Below are positions 21,260-30,781 of a DNA stretch of 64,000 bases, one piece after another. Source of the DNA: Leifsonia sp. PS1209 (lineage in GTDB: Bacteria > Actinomycetota > Actinomycetes > Actinomycetales > Microbacteriaceae); contig NZ_CP051154.1 in NCBI RefSeq assembly GCF_012317045.1, positions 2,542,001-2,606,000 of the forward strand, read 5' to 3'. Position 1 is the stretch's first letter. The number at the start of each line of letters is the position of its first letter. The notes under the pieces were generated by a model. The model was not told the origin of the DNA, made no database searches, and was given only the letters and a program-made list of their open reading frames with translations. The position numbers and the translations under genes were made by a program.

Positions 21260-22791
21260 TATCGGACCCTCACTCTCGGGTCGAGTGCGGCATACGCGAG
21301 GTCCGCGAGGAAGTTGAACAGAATGGCCATCGCGGCGATCACCACGAAGTACGCCATCACGGGGTTGAGGTCACCACGCTGGAGGCCCAGGTTGAACAGC
21401 GAACCCATGCCGGGGATGGCGAAGACGTGCTCCGTGATGATGGCGCCACCGAGGAGGGCGCCCACGTCGAACGCGATCAGGGTGGTGATCGGGATGAGCA
21501 TGTTGCGGAAGGCGTGACGGACGACGACGGTGCGCTCCGGCAGACCCTTCGCCCGCGCGGTGCGGATGAAGTCCTGGTTGAGGACTTCGAGCATCCCGGC
21601 CCGGGAGTACCTGGTGTACGAGGCGAACGAGATGAGCAGCAGCGCGACGGTCGGCAGCGCCAGGTGGGTGAACGTGTCGAGTCCCGTCACCCAGATGTCG
21701 CCGTCGAGTCCCGGCGTCGACGAGCCGACGGTCGCGATCGGGCGGCCGTTGGTGTCCTGGAAGTACTGCGGCCACGCCTGCATGAAGCGGTCGAGCAGCA
21801 CCAGGGCGCCGGAGACGATCGTGACGATGACGCCGACACGCATGTTCTGACCGCGGTCGTACCCGCCGACGAAGTAGCCGATGGCGAGGCTCACCAGGAT
21901 GGCGACGACGATCAGGATGATGATGGTCGCGACCGACGAGATGTCGAATAGCGGCTGCAGCGCGAAGTAGCAGACGATCGTGATCGCGCCGGTGATCCCC
22001 GCGGTGAGCAGCGCCCTGCGGTTCTGCAGTCCGGAGACCAGCGCGGTCGTTCCCAGCACGACGGCAGCGGTCAGGATGATCATGACCACCGGGCCGAGGC
22101 CGGGGGCCAGGAACCAGTTCGTCGCGGACATGAGCAGCAGGACACCGGCAGTCGCGACGCCGGAGATGAGGAACGTGGTGGCACGCCGCCTCATGTCACC
22201 GCCAATCAGCGACTGCCAGATCAGACCGGCGACCACCCCGATCAACGCGGCGACCCACCATTGGATCGTCGGATGCGCGAGGAAGTTGTTGAAGCCGATC
22301 GCGACGAACTCCTTGAGGAGCACGGCCACGAGGAACGCCGGGAGCGAGTACAGGAAGAAGCTGAGGAACGTGACGACATTGTCGAGTCCGCTGTACTGGC
22401 GGAGGGCGGTGACGATACCGATGGTGACACCGAGCAGGATCGCGAGGATCAGTGCGACGGTGACCAGCTGGACCGTCGCCCCGAGGGCCTGCGGCAGGAT
22501 GTCGACGACCTTCGCGTTCGAGATCGTGGAGCCCAGGTCACAGGAGTTGGCGAACGGGATGAGGCACTTGGCCGCACCTCCCAGCCAGAGCACCCAGCGC
22601 AACGGCGGGGGCACATCCAGTTGCAGGAGCTGGATCCTGGCGTTGATCAACTGGGTCTTGTTGGGGGAATTGCTGCTCCGCAGGTCTGCAAGCGGGTCGG
22701 CGCTATACGCGACCAGCATGTACATCAGGAACGATGCGGCGATGATGATGAGCACCGAGACGAGGAGGCGTCTCAGGATGAAACTCGCCAT
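21259..22791 (-). CDS. peptide ABC transporter permease (DppB/OppB type) with extra membrane segment
   Basis: A 510-aa permease. The N-terminal anchor (FILRRLLVSVLIIIAASFLMYML), the periplasmic loop and the C-terminal BPD_transp_1 core with the coupling loop LNQDFIRTARAKGLPERTVVVRHA identify the DppB side. Ordinary DppB proteins are about 310-340 aa. Here roughly 170 extra residues (about 185-360) insert four or more additional hydrophobic segments (for example GPVVMIILTAAVVLGTTALV and VATIIILIVVAILVSLAIGY) in the middle of the permease domain. It lies between the binding-protein gene and the DppC gene. No ribosome site is clear. Confidence 0.92.
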   Translation of the reverse strand: MASFILRRLLVSVLIIIAASFLMYMLVAYSADPLADLRSSNSPNKTQLINARIQLLQLDVPPPLRWVLWLGGAAKCLIPFANSCDLGSTISNAKVVDILPQALGATVQLVTVALILAILLGVTIGIVTALRQYSGLDNVVTFLSFFLYSLPAFLVAVLLKEFVAIGFNNFLAHPTIQWWVAALIGVVAGLIWQSLIGGDMRRRATTFLISGVATAGVLLLMSATNWFLAPGLGPVVMIILTAAVVLGTTALVSGLQNRRALLTAGITGAITIVCYFALQPLFDISSVATIIILIVVAILVSLAIGYFVGGYDRGQNMRVGVIVTIVSGALVLLDRFMQAWPQYFQDTNGRPIATVGSSTPGLDGDIWVTGLDTFTHLALPTVALLLISFASYTRYSRAGMLEVLNQDFIRTARAKGLPERTVVVRHAFRNMLIPITTLIAFDVGALLGGAIITEHVFAIPGMGSLFNLGLQRGDLNPVMAYFVVIAAMAILFNFLADLAYAALDPRVRVR

Positions 22792-22903
22792 AGGTTGAAA
22801 ACCTCACTGACAGTGCGCGCCAACTCGGGGGTGGCGGGCACTCGGCCCGCGTCGACGCGTTTCGGAATGGATGAACGGGTCTCGTCCACCGACTACATGA
22901 TAC

Positions 22904-22931
22904 GGGGCGTCGACGAAACCGCCGACGCCCC
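22904..22931. terminator. intergenic hairpin B (binding protein / permease gap)
   Basis: GGGGCGTCG ... CGACGCCCC, perfect 9-bp arms with a 10-nt loop. It is the second of two consecutive stem-loops between the solute-binding protein gene and the permease genes on the minus strand. It probably attenuates read-through or protects the upstream mRNA rather than fully ending transcription. Confidence 0.55.
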
Positions 22932-22938
22932 GCGGCAG

Positions 22939-22969
22939 GAGAGTGCCCGGGGTTCACCCGGGCACTCTC
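22939..22969. terminator. intergenic hairpin A (binding protein / permease gap)
   Basis: GAGAGTGCCCGGG ... CCCGGGCACTCTC, perfect 13-bp arms with a 5-nt loop, starting 13 nt past the binding-protein stop. A stable stem here fits the usual pattern in which the binding protein is made in excess over its permease subunits. Confidence 0.65.
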
Positions 22970-22982
22970 ACTGTTGGAGCTG

Positions 22983-24773
22983 TTACTTCGCGGTGGACGA
23001 CTTGACCGACCACTCCCAGAAGTTCCAGAACGGACCAGACTGTCCGCCGTTGAACTTGACGCCGTCCACACGGGACGTCGCGCCGAAGACACCGGGCAGC
23101 TGGAAGAGCGGCAGGCCGTAGCCGTCAGCGAACGTCTTGGCGTCGATCTGCTGCTCGATCTTGGTGAGCTCGTCCTTGTCGAGCGTGATCTGCGACTTCA
23201 CCGCGAGGTCGTTCGCCGCCGAGTAACGGTTGTAGTTACCGCCACCGTTGGTGGTGAACAGCTGCGGGAGCTGCGTGGTGCCTGCACCAGGGCTGATCCA
23301 GCCGAAGAGCGAGGCGTCGTAGTCGCCACCCGGGAGGAGCTTGCTCCAGTCGGGCGAACCGGCGTCGACAACCTTGAAGCCAGCCTTGGAGGCCGAGGCC
23401 GAGATGGCCTGGAACTCGTCGACGCGGTTCGGGTTGTTCGTGTTGTAGAGGATCCGGACGGTCGGGGTGGCACCGGCGAGGAGCGCCTTGGCGCCGTCGA
23501 TGTCGACCTTGTCGAACTTGTCAGAACCGTTCATCTTCACGGTGTCCGCGTACTGTTCCTGGTTGGGCAGGAAGATCTGCGAGTTGAGGACCTTCGCCTT
23601 CGAGTCGACCGGGGTGACGATCGAGTCGAGGATCTGCTGACGCGGGATGGTCTTCAGGAACGCTTCGCGCACCTTGGCGTCCGCGAACGTCGGCGAGCCG
23701 AAGTTCAGGTCGAGGTGGTCGTACGAGGCCTGGGCACCGGTGAGGACCTTGGCGCTGGTGTTCTTCAGCGCGGTGATCGTGTCGGCGGAGGCCTGCGGGT
23801 TGATGATGTCGACCTCACCGTTCTGGAGAGCGGTGACCTGGGCGTTCGCGTCGGGGATGATGCGGAAGACGACCTTGTCCACGTTCGGCTTGAGGCCGCC
23901 CGCGTAGTACTTGTTCTTCGTCATCGTCAGCGACTGTCCGGGGGTCCAGCTGGACACCACGAACGGGCCGGAGGAGACCAGGAGGTCCTTGTCGGTCGGG
24001 AACGCGGTCACGTCGTAGCCGGTGTTGACGAAGTCAGCAGCCTTCTTGAGCGTGGCGTCCGGAGCGGCGGGGTTGTCCTTGTCGCCCTTGGGCAGACCCT
24101 TGAGCAGCTTCGTCAGGTCGGCGGCCGAGGAGAGGCCGGCCTTCTTGGCGACGATGTGCGCGGGCTGCGCGATCGGGTTGACGAGCTCCCAGTCCACGTA
24201 GGGGGTGCCGTACTTCAGGGTGATCGACGTGTTGTTGTCGCCGACGGTCGGGAAGCCGGTGGTGTCGAGACCGGCGGTCGAGCCGGCGATCGAGAAGTAC
24301 TGCGTTCCCTTGGTGACGGCGCCCTGGTCGTCGGTGGTCGCCGAGTCGTAGTATCCGGAGGCGATCGCCCAAGCGAGGACCATGTCGTCAGCGGTGACGG
24401 GCTGGCCATCCGACCACTTGTCGTCCTTGTTCAGCGTGTACTTGACCGTCAGCGGGTCGTCCGAGGTCTTCTCGAACTTGCCGAACTTGTCGTCGTGGAC
24501 GATCTTGTAGTTGTTGTCGATGTACTGGAACCCGGTTCCGTACGAGCCGTTGAGGTAGCCGACCTGGCCGTTGGTGTCCAGGTTGCCCTGCGGGGTCTGC
24601 GAGTTGAACGACGTGAAGTCGTTCACGACGGCGACCGTCACGGTGCCGCCCTTCGCCGCGCTGGACCCGCCGGTGCTGCCGGTCGTGGTGCAGGCAGACA
24701 GTGCGAGCGCTGCGACGCCGGCAATGGCGACCGCGCTGACCGCGTACCTGACCTTTCTTCCCTTGATGTGCAA
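22983..24773 (-). CDS. peptide ABC transporter substrate-binding lipoprotein (family 5)
   Basis: A 596-aa extracytoplasmic solute-binding protein of the DppA/OppA family. The start is TTG 24773, chosen because AGGAGG lies 4 nt upstream; it gives a short basic N-terminus (HIKGRKVRYAVS), a hydrophobic core and the lipobox LSAC, so it is an exported lipoprotein. A Gly/Ser linker then leads into the binding domain (KWSDGQPVTADDMVLAWAIA is the family signature). It is first gene of the transporter cluster and has a good upstream promoter. Confidence 0.94.
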   Translation of the reverse strand: MHIKGRKVRYAVSAVAIAGVAALALSACTTTGSTGGSSAAKGGTVTVAVVNDFTSFNSQTPQGNLDTNGQVGYLNGSYGTGFQYIDNNYKIVHDDKFGKFEKTSDDPLTVKYTLNKDDKWSDGQPVTADDMVLAWAIASGYYDSATTDDQGAVTKGTQYFSIAGSTAGLDTTGFPTVGDNNTSITLKYGTPYVDWELVNPIAQPAHIVAKKAGLSSAADLTKLLKGLPKGDKDNPAAPDATLKKAADFVNTGYDVTAFPTDKDLLVSSGPFVVSSWTPGQSLTMTKNKYYAGGLKPNVDKVVFRIIPDANAQVTALQNGEVDIINPQASADTITALKNTSAKVLTGAQASYDHLDLNFGSPTFADAKVREAFLKTIPRQQILDSIVTPVDSKAKVLNSQIFLPNQEQYADTVKMNGSDKFDKVDIDGAKALLAGATPTVRILYNTNNPNRVDEFQAISASASKAGFKVVDAGSPDWSKLLPGGDYDASLFGWISPGAGTTQLPQLFTTNGGGNYNRYSAANDLAVKSQITLDKDELTKIEQQIDAKTFADGYGLPLFQLPGVFGATSRVDGVKFNGGQSGPFWNFWEWSVKSSTAK

Positions 24774-24844
24774 TGTTCCTCCTGTGCGAAGTGTGCGACG
24801 GCCGCGGACATGCGAGTGCGTCCGGACCGCGCTGGATAAGAATG

Positions 24845-24873
24845 ACCCTAGGTATCGCACGGTTTGAATGCAA
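24845..24873 (-). promoter_or_regulatory. promoter of the peptide transporter cluster
   Basis: On the minus strand TTGCAT (24868-24873) and TAGGGT (24845-24850) are separated by 17 bp, a sigma-70-like arrangement, about 65 bp upstream of the AGGAGG-TTG start of the binding protein. The surrounding 24774-25045 gap is AT-richer than the genes around it. It also has an 8-bp palindrome CGCATCCA-GAGG-TGGATGCG at 25004-25023 near the divergent CPBP gene. Confidence 0.6.
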
Positions 24874-25045
24874 AACGGGGCGGCAAAACGTTACACAGTG
24901 GTAACTCGGTTGGCGGAAAATTGCACGATGCACACAAAAACGGCTGAATTCGCGTGTGTCGCGCAATGAATCGAGCGCATCCACCCGTTTGGAGTGGACA
25001 AACCGCATCCAGAGGTGGATGCGCGAGACCTGGCAAGATGCCTCT

Positions 25046-25840
25046 ATGAGCCGTGAAACACCCTGGTCCGCCGAGATTCCGCTCGAACGCGCGCAGCGCC
25101 CGCGGCTCTGGTGGGAGATCGCGATCGTCCTCGGCCTCTCGCTGGGAGCGTCGGCGGTCTACTCGATCGTCGAGATCATCGCCCGGACGACGGACACGAC
25201 ACCGCTGGCCGACCAGACGGCGCAGGTGAACCCGTCGCAGAGCACCAGGGAGTGGCTGGACTTCACCTATCAGTTCCTCGGCAACCTGTTCCCGCTGTTC
25301 GCCGTCGCGCTGGTGATCTTCCTGCTCTGGCAGCGCGAGCGCAGCGGATTCCGGCGGATCGGCTTCGACCTCACGCGCCCGCTGCCCGACCTGGGCGGCG
25401 GGATGCTGCTGTTCCTCGCGATCGGCGTGCCCGGCATCCTGTTCTACGCGCTCGGGCGGCTGGTGGGGATGACCGTGCAGGTGCAGGCGTCCCCGCTCGA
25501 CACGCACTGGTGGACCATCCCGATCCTGGTGTTCGCCGCACTGCGCGCGGGGCTGCAGGAGGAGGTCATCATCGTCGGCTACCTCTTCACCCGGCTGCGC
25601 CAGCTCAGCTGGGGGAAGTGGACCATCATCGTCTCCGCCGCCCTGCTGCGCGGCAGCTACCACCTCTATCAGGGGTTCGGCCCGTTCGTGGGCAACGCGA
25701 TCATGGGCGTCGTGTTCGGATGGTGCTACACCCGCTGGGGCCGCGTGATGCCGCTGGTGGTCGCCCACGTCGTCATCGACATCGTCTCGTTCGTCGGCTA
25801 CCCGCTCGCCGTCGCCCTCTGGCCGCACGTCTTCGCTTAA
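25046..25840 (+). CDS. CPBP family intramembrane metalloprotease
   Basis: A 264-aa polytopic membrane protein of the CPBP (CAAX protease and bacteriocin-processing, Abi) family. The glutamate pair is Glu172-Glu173 in LQEEVIIVGYLFTRL, and the later His motif is VVAHVVIDIV; between them GSYHLYQGFGPF matches the third family motif. Substrate unknown. ATG 25046 is preceded at 6 nt by CAAGAT, a possible leaderless -10 box, and gives a sensible polar N-terminus; in-frame codons further upstream look non-coding. A perfect hairpin follows the stop. Confidence 0.88.
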   Translation: MSRETPWSAEIPLERAQRPRLWWEIAIVLGLSLGASAVYSIVEIIARTTDTTPLADQTAQVNPSQSTREWLDFTYQFLGNLFPLFAVALVIFLLWQRERSGFRRIGFDLTRPLPDLGGGMLLFLAIGVPGILFYALGRLVGMTVQVQASPLDTHWWTIPILVFAALRAGLQEEVIIVGYLFTRLRQLSWGKWTIIVSAALLRGSYHLYQGFGPFVGNAIMGVVFGWCYTRWGRVMPLVVAHVVIDIVSFVGYPLAVALWPHVFA

Positions 25841-25842
25841 AG

Positions 25843-25880
25843 CGACAATCGAGCCCGAACGTGTTCGGGCTCGATTGTCG
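25843..25880. terminator. bidirectional hairpin terminator (18-bp perfect stem)
   Basis: CGACAATCGAGCCCGAAC, loop GT, then the exact complement. It sits in the 44-bp gap between the convergent CPBP and gcvP genes and can terminate both. It shares CAATCGAGCC with the palindrome at 15495-15555. Confidence 0.88.
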
Positions 25881-25884
25881 GTCG

Positions 25885-28803
25885 TCAGGCGAAGGCCTCG
25901 GGAGGCGGGCAGGCGCAGAAGAGGTTGCGGTCTCCGTATGCCTGGTCGATGCGGCGGACGGGCGGCCAGTACTTGGCGCGCACGATGCCGGGGACGGGGT
26001 AGACGGCCTGCTCGCGCGTGTACGGGTGGGTCCACTCGCCGGAGATGACGGACTCCGCGGTGTGCGGGGCGCCGCGCAGCGGGTTGTCGTCGACCGGCCA
26101 GTCCCCCGCCGCCACGGCGTCGGCCTCGGCGCGGATCGCGATCATCGCGGTCACGAAACGGTCGAGCTCCGCGAGGTCTTCGCTCTCCGTCGGCTCGATC
26201 ATCAGGGTGCCGGCGACAGGGAAGCTCATCGTCGGGGCGTGGAAGCCGAAGTCGATCAGGCGCTTCGCCACGTCGTCGACCGTCACGCCGGTCTGCTCGG
26301 TGAGCGGCCGCAGGTCCAGGATGCACTCGTGCGCCACCAGCCCGTTGTCGCCCGCGTAGAGCACCGGGAAGGCGTCGCGCAGCTTGACGGCGACGTAGTT
26401 GGCGGCGAGGACGGCCGCACCTGTCGCATCCCGGAGCCCGGCGGCGCCCATCATCCGCACGTATGCCCAGCTGATCGGCAGGATGCTCGGCGATCCGTAC
26501 GGCGCGCTCGACACCGGGCCGCCCGCGTGCTCGACGCGGTCTCCCCCGGCACCACTCGACGTCGACAGAGCGTGCGTCGCATCCTGAGCCAGCGGGTGGC
26601 CGGGCAGGAACGGCGCGAGGTGCGCCTTCGCCGCGACGGGGCCGACCCCGGGGCCGCCACCGCCGTGCGGGATGCAGAACGTCTTGTGCAGGTTGAGGTG
26701 GCTGACGTCTCCGCCGAAGTCGCCGAACCTGGCGTAGCCGAGCAGCGCGTTGAGGTTCGCGCCGTCGACGTAGACCTGGCCGCCGGCGTCGTGCACGGCC
26801 TGCGTGATCGCGAGGACCTCGTGCTCGTACACGCCGTGGGTGGACGGGTAGGTGATCATGAGCGCCGCGAGCGTGTCCGCGTGCTCGGCGATCTTGGCGC
26901 GCAGGTCGTCGAGGTCGACGTTGCCCAGCTCGTCGCAGGCCACGACCACGACCGACATCCCGGCGAGCACAGCGGACGCCGCGTTGGTGCCGTGGGCGCT
27001 CTGCGGGATCAGGCAGACCGTGCGGGCGAGGTCGCCGCGCGAGCGGTGGTAACCGCGGATCGCGAGGAGCCCGGCCAGCTCGCCCTGGCTGCCGGCGTTC
27101 GGCTGCAGCGAGACGGAGTCGTATCCGGTGACGTCGGCCAGCCAGGTCTCCAGCTGGTCGATCAGCGCGAGGGAGCCGCGCACGTCGTCCGCGGGGGCGT
27201 ACGGGTGCAGCCCGGCGAACTCCGGCCAGGTCACCGCCTCCATCTCGGTCGCCGCGTTGAGCTTCATCGTGCAGGAGCCGAGCGGGATCATGCCGCGGTC
27301 GAGCGCGTAGTCCTTGTCGGCCAGGTACTTGAGGTACCGCATCATGGCGGTCTCGGAGTGGTGGGTGTTGAAGACCGGGTGGGTCAGGTATGCGCTCGAC
27401 CGGATGAGCGAGGGCTCGAACGACGGGGTGCCGCCAACCATCCGGATGTCCGCGCCGCCGGTGCGCTCCCCCGCGCCGAGGACGGCGAGCAGGTCGGCGT
27501 AGAGCGACGAGCCCTCGGCGATGTCCGTCGCCGTCTCCTCGTCGAAGCTGATCGACACCGTGGACGCGTCCGCGGCGTGCAGCAGGATGCCGCGCTCGTG
27601 GGCGGCGGCGACCGTGGCCGCCGCGTCGGCGACGCGCACCTGGATGGTGTCGAAGAACGAGTCGGAGATCACGTCGACGCCGCGCTCGCGGAGCACACCG
27701 GCGACCGTCGCGGCCGTCAGGTGAACGCGCCGGCCGATCGCCTTCAGCCCACGCGGGCCGTGGTAGACCGCGTACATCGCGGCCATGACCGCCAGCAGCA
27801 CCTGTGCCGTGCAGATGTTCGAGGTGGCCTTCTCGCGCCGGATGTGCTGCTCGCGCGTCTGCAGGGTGAGCCGGTACGCGGGCTTGCCCACCGCATCCTG
27901 GGACACCCCGACGAGGCGGCCGGGCAGCTGGCGCTCCAGACCGGACCGCACGGCCATGTAGCCGGCGTGCGGGCCGCCGAAGCCCATCGGGACGCCGAAG
28001 CGCTGGCTGGTGCCCACGGCGACGTCCGCGCCCAGCTCGCCCGGCGAGCGCAGCTGGGTGAGGGCGAGCAGGTCGGCGGCGGCGACGATGATCGCGCCGC
28101 CCGCCTTCGCGGCGGCGAACACGGCGGACGGGTCCCAGACCCGGCCGGACGCCCCCGGATACTGCACGAACAGCCCGAATGCGTCGGAGAGCCTGGCGTC
28201 GTCCGCCGGGGTGGACGCGAGGTCGAGCACGACGAGCTCGATGCCGACCGCGTCCGCCCGGTTGCGCAGCAGCGCGAGCGTCTGCGGGAAGGTGTCGGCG
28301 TCCACGACGAACGTCGACGACTTCGCCTTGGATGCGCGGCGGGCCAGCAGCATCCCTTCGACGACGGCGGTGCCCTCGTCCAGCATGGACGCGTTGGCGG
28401 TGTCGAGCCCGGTGAGGTCGGAGACCATCGTCTGGAAGTTGATCAGGGCTTCCAGACGGCCCTGCGAGATCTCCGGCTGGTACGGCGTGTACGCCGTGTA
28501 CCAGCTCGGGTTCTCCAGCACGTTGCGCTTGATCACGGCCGGGGTGATCGTGCCGTAGTACCCGAGGCCGATCAGCGACGTGTTGACCGTGTTCTGCGCG
28601 GCCAGGCCACGCAGTTCGCGGAGGGCGGCGCGCTCGCTGGCCGCTGCGGGCAGCACCGACTCGTATCCGGGGTCGACCCTGATCGTGTCCGGCACGGCGG
28701 CGGTGACCAGGTCGGCGACCGTCTCGTAGCCGATGGAGGACAGCATGGTGCGCTGCGCGTCGTCGCCGGTGCCGATGTGACGCGTCTGGAAGAGTTCAGT
28801 CAT
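25885..28803 (-). CDS. gcvP: glycine dehydrogenase (decarboxylating), P protein
   Basis: A 972-aa fused (alpha+beta) P protein of the glycine cleavage system. It uses PLP to decarboxylate glycine and loads the aminomethyl group on lipoylated GcvH. The PLP lysine is Lys707 in [15 protein letters not shown]; the N-terminal half ([34 protein letters not shown]) is intact. It is last of the gcvT-gcvH-gcvP operon, 15 bp after gcvH, and so is under the glycine riboswitch upstream of gcvT. Confidence 0.97.
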   Translation of the reverse strand: MTELFQTRHIGTGDDAQRTMLSSIGYETVADLVTAAVPDTIRVDPGYESVLPAAASERAALRELRGLAAQNTVNTSLIGLGYYGTITPAVIKRNVLENPSWYTAYTPYQPEISQGRLEALINFQTMVSDLTGLDTANASMLDEGTAVVEGMLLARRASKAKSSTFVVDADTFPQTLALLRNRADAVGIELVVLDLASTPADDARLSDAFGLFVQYPGASGRVWDPSAVFAAAKAGGAIIVAAADLLALTQLRSPGELGADVAVGTSQRFGVPMGFGGPHAGYMAVRSGLERQLPGRLVGVSQDAVGKPAYRLTLQTREQHIRREKATSNICTAQVLLAVMAAMYAVYHGPRGLKAIGRRVHLTAATVAGVLRERGVDVISDSFFDTIQVRVADAAATVAAAHERGILLHAADASTVSISFDEETATDIAEGSSLYADLLAVLGAGERTGGADIRMVGGTPSFEPSLIRSSAYLTHPVFNTHHSETAMMRYLKYLADKDYALDRGMIPLGSCTMKLNAATEMEAVTWPEFAGLHPYAPADDVRGSLALIDQLETWLADVTGYDSVSLQPNAGSQGELAGLLAIRGYHRSRGDLARTVCLIPQSAHGTNAASAVLAGMSVVVVACDELGNVDLDDLRAKIAEHADTLAALMITYPSTHGVYEHEVLAITQAVHDAGGQVYVDGANLNALLGYARFGDFGGDVSHLNLHKTFCIPHGGGGPGVGPVAAKAHLAPFLPGHPLAQDATHALSTSSGAGGDRVEHAGGPVSSAPYGSPSILPISWAYVRMMGAAGLRDATGAAVLAANYVAVKLRDAFPVLYAGDNGLVAHECILDLRPLTEQTGVTVDDVAKRLIDFGFHAPTMSFPVAGTLMIEPTESEDLAELDRFVTAMIAIRAEADAVAAGDWPVDDNPLRGAPHTAESVISGEWTHPYTREQAVYPVPGIVRAKYWPPVRRIDQAYGDRNLFCACPPPEAFA

Positions 28804-28818
28804 CGAAGTGGGGGTGCC

Positions 28819-29190
28819 TCACTCGCCCGTGAGGGCGGCGTATTCGTCGTAGCTCAGGAGGGTGGGAAGGGTGGTGAAGGCGACCTTGACGAGCCAGCCG
28901 TCGCCGAACGGGTCGCTGTTGACGAGCTCGGGCGCATCCACGACCGCGTCGTTGATCTCGGTGACGGTGCCGTCGACCGGCGCGAACAGCTCGCCCACCG
29001 ACTTGGTCGACTCGATCTCGCCGACGACCTTGCCCTCCGCCACCTCGCTGCCGACGGCAGGGAGCTCGACGAAGACCACGTCGCCCAGCTTCTCCGCCGC
29101 GTACGCGGTGATGCCGACCGTCGCGGTGTCGCCGTCGACGAGGAGCCACTCGTGCTCGGCGGTGTATTTGAGGTCCTGTTCTGCGGCCAT
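28819..29190 (-). CDS. gcvH: glycine cleavage system H protein
   Basis: A 123-aa lipoyl carrier that shuttles the aminomethyl group between P, T and L proteins. The lipoylation site is Lys63 in [12 protein letters not shown], and the conserved N-terminal KYTAEHEWL is present. It lies 2 bp after the gcvT stop and 15 bp before gcvP, so it is clearly an operon member. Confidence 0.97.
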   Translation of the reverse strand: MAAEQDLKYTAEHEWLLVDGDTATVGITAYAAEKLGDVVFVELPAVGSEVAEGKVVGEIESTKSVGELFAPVDGTVTEINDAVVDAPELVNSDPFGDGWLVKVAFTTLPTLLSYDEYAALTGE

Positions 29191-29192
29191 GA

Positions 29193-30362
29193 CTAGTGCT
29201 TCTTTCTGCTGTAGAAGGGGAGGGCGGTGACGGTGTACCCGAGACGGTTGCCGCGGATGTCGACGTGCAGTTCTGTTCCCGGCCGTGCGAAGCGCGGGGC
29301 GACGTACGCCATCGCAATGGGCACGCCGATGGTCGGAGAGAGGGCGCCGGAGGTGACGACGCCGATGGCCTCGTCGCCGCCGTCCACCGCGCTGGTGGCG
29401 TAGACGGGGTATCCGGCGCGGGCGGCCCGCTTCCCCTCCCCCATCAGGCCGACGAGCACCGGAGCCTCGGCGTCCGGGCCGTCCTCGCTGGCGGCGCGTC
29501 CGACGAAGTCGGTGTCCTTCGCCAGGTTGACCACGCGCCCGAGCCCGGCCTGTGCGGGGTAGATGTCGAGGCCGAGCTCGTGGCCGTAGAGCGGCATGCC
29601 TGCTTCGAGGCGCAGGGTGTCACGGCTGGCCAGCCCGGCGGGCACGAGCCCCTGCTCCGCACCGGCCTCGAGCAGCGCATCCCACAGCTGCGGGGCGTTG
29701 TCCGGCGCGAGGTACAGCTCGAAGCCGTCCTCCCCGGTGTATCCGGTGCGTGCGACGAGCACGGGATGCGTCTCGTACAGCGCGGGGAGCGACCAGTAGT
29801 ACTTGAGCGCGCCGACGCGGGCGGCGAAGTCGTCTCCGTCGTGCGCCCCACCTTCGACGGCGAAGCCGGGAGTGGCGGTGAGGATGGACAGCGCCGCCGG
29901 TCCCTGCACGGCGATGAGGGCGATGTCGTCGCTCTCGTCGAACACCTCGGCGTCGAACGGTGCCGTGCGGCTGCGCAGCTCCTCGGCGACCTGGTGCCGG
30001 TTGGAGGCGTTGGCGACCACCATGTAGCGGTCTTCGCCGGTGCGGTAGACGACGAGGTCGTCGACGATCCCGCCCGAGCGGGACAGCAGCAGGCTGTACT
30101 TGGCCTGGTCGATCGCGACGGCGGACAGCTTGCCGGCGAGCGCATAGTCGAGCGCGGCCCCCGCCTCCGGTCCGATGACCACGATCTCGGCCATGTGGGA
30201 CAGGTCGAAGAGACCGGCAGCCTGCCGGACGGCGTGGTGCTCGGCGAGGTCGCTGGAGTACCGGACGGGCATCTGCCAGCCGGCGAAGTCCGTGAAGGAT
30301 GCTCCTGCCGCCTGGTGGGCGTCGTGCAGCGGGGAGAGGCGGTCTGTGTCGTGCGAGGTCAT
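29193..30362 (-). CDS. gcvT: aminomethyltransferase, glycine cleavage T protein
   Basis: A 389-aa protein that releases ammonia from the H-bound aminomethyl group and forms 5,10-methylene-THF. Conserved stretches include [46 protein letters not shown] and the C-terminal barrel domain. ATG 30362, preceded by GGAGAA, gives the standard start; longer in-frame starts would run into the riboswitch. It is first in the gcvTHP operon. Confidence 0.97.
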   Translation of the reverse strand: MTSHDTDRLSPLHDAHQAAGASFTDFAGWQMPVRYSSDLAEHHAVRQAAGLFDLSHMAEIVVIGPEAGAALDYALAGKLSAVAIDQAKYSLLLSRSGGIVDDLVVYRTGEDRYMVVANASNRHQVAEELRSRTAPFDAEVFDESDDIALIAVQGPAALSILTATPGFAVEGGAHDGDDFAARVGALKYYWSLPALYETHPVLVARTGYTGEDGFELYLAPDNAPQLWDALLEAGAEQGLVPAGLASRDTLRLEAGMPLYGHELGLDIYPAQAGLGRVVNLAKDTDFVGRAASEDGPDAEAPVLVGLMGEGKRAARAGYPVYATSAVDGGDEAIGVVTSGALSPTIGVPIAMAYVAPRFARPGTELHVDIRGNRLGYTVTALPFYSRKKH

Positions 30363-30431
30363 GAGTTCTCCGATTCGCCGGCCGTCGCCGGGAGTTGGGC
30401 ACGGACCGCAGCGCGATCCGTGTGAGAACTC

Positions 30432-30625
30432 CCCCTCTGTCATCCGGCCTGAGAGTTTCACCGCGCTGACGCGCGGCTTTCACCGTGGGCGAGGGCGCGG
30501 TTGTGGCGTCGCCCTGCTTTTCAGAGTGGCCAGTCCGATGCGGTACGCGTACCTGAGAGATTGTCGGGGAGGATTGCTCCTTCGGTGCCGATTCCGCGCC
30601 ATAGCGCTTCCGGCTCTCCCGCATC
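30432..30625 (-). ncRNA. tandem glycine riboswitch
   Basis: The minus-strand leader of gcvT contains two glycine aptamers. The first runs from GGGAGAGCCGGAAGC and has the hallmark GCACCGAAGGAGCAA followed by ATCTCTCAGG. The second, after CCACTCTG, ends with GGTGAAACTCTCAGGCC. Two cooperative aptamers before gcvTHP usually switch the operon on when glycine is in excess. It lies 70 bp before the gcvT ATG. A TATGCT box at 30671-30676 (minus) could be its promoter. Boundaries are by eye. Confidence 0.92.
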
Positions 30626-30701
30626 GACCTCGATGGCCCAGTGTTCTGTTGTGTGGTGCTGCTGCCGCTCAGCATAACCGACCACACCCGATTGTGGTTC
30701 T

Positions 30702-30750
30702 GGTCACCATGACACTAAGATGATCGCAACCACTTAGTGTCACAGTGACC
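30702..30750. promoter_or_regulatory. inverted pair of NrtR-like operators
   Basis: Two 18-nt arms, 30702-30719 and 30733-30750, are complementary at 16 positions and separated by 13 bp; both carry TGACACTAAG or its complement. Each arm is itself a small dyad (GTCA-CCA-TGAC; GTCAC-A-GTGAC). They lie 31 bp before the NrtR gene and about 25 bp beyond the presumed promoter of the divergent gcv operon. Control of the nad operon by the NrtR encoded next to it is the likely role. Confidence 0.7.
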
Positions 30751-30781
30751 TTTAGGTGCGTCGCAGCGGAGGGAGGACGGG

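Noticed and set aside
25111..29196. A very long plus-strand open frame over the gcvP-gcvH region
   Set aside because: It is antisense to genuine gcvP and gcvH. High GC3 on one strand suppresses stops on the other, and the product is low-complexity Arg/Val/Gly-rich with no domain.
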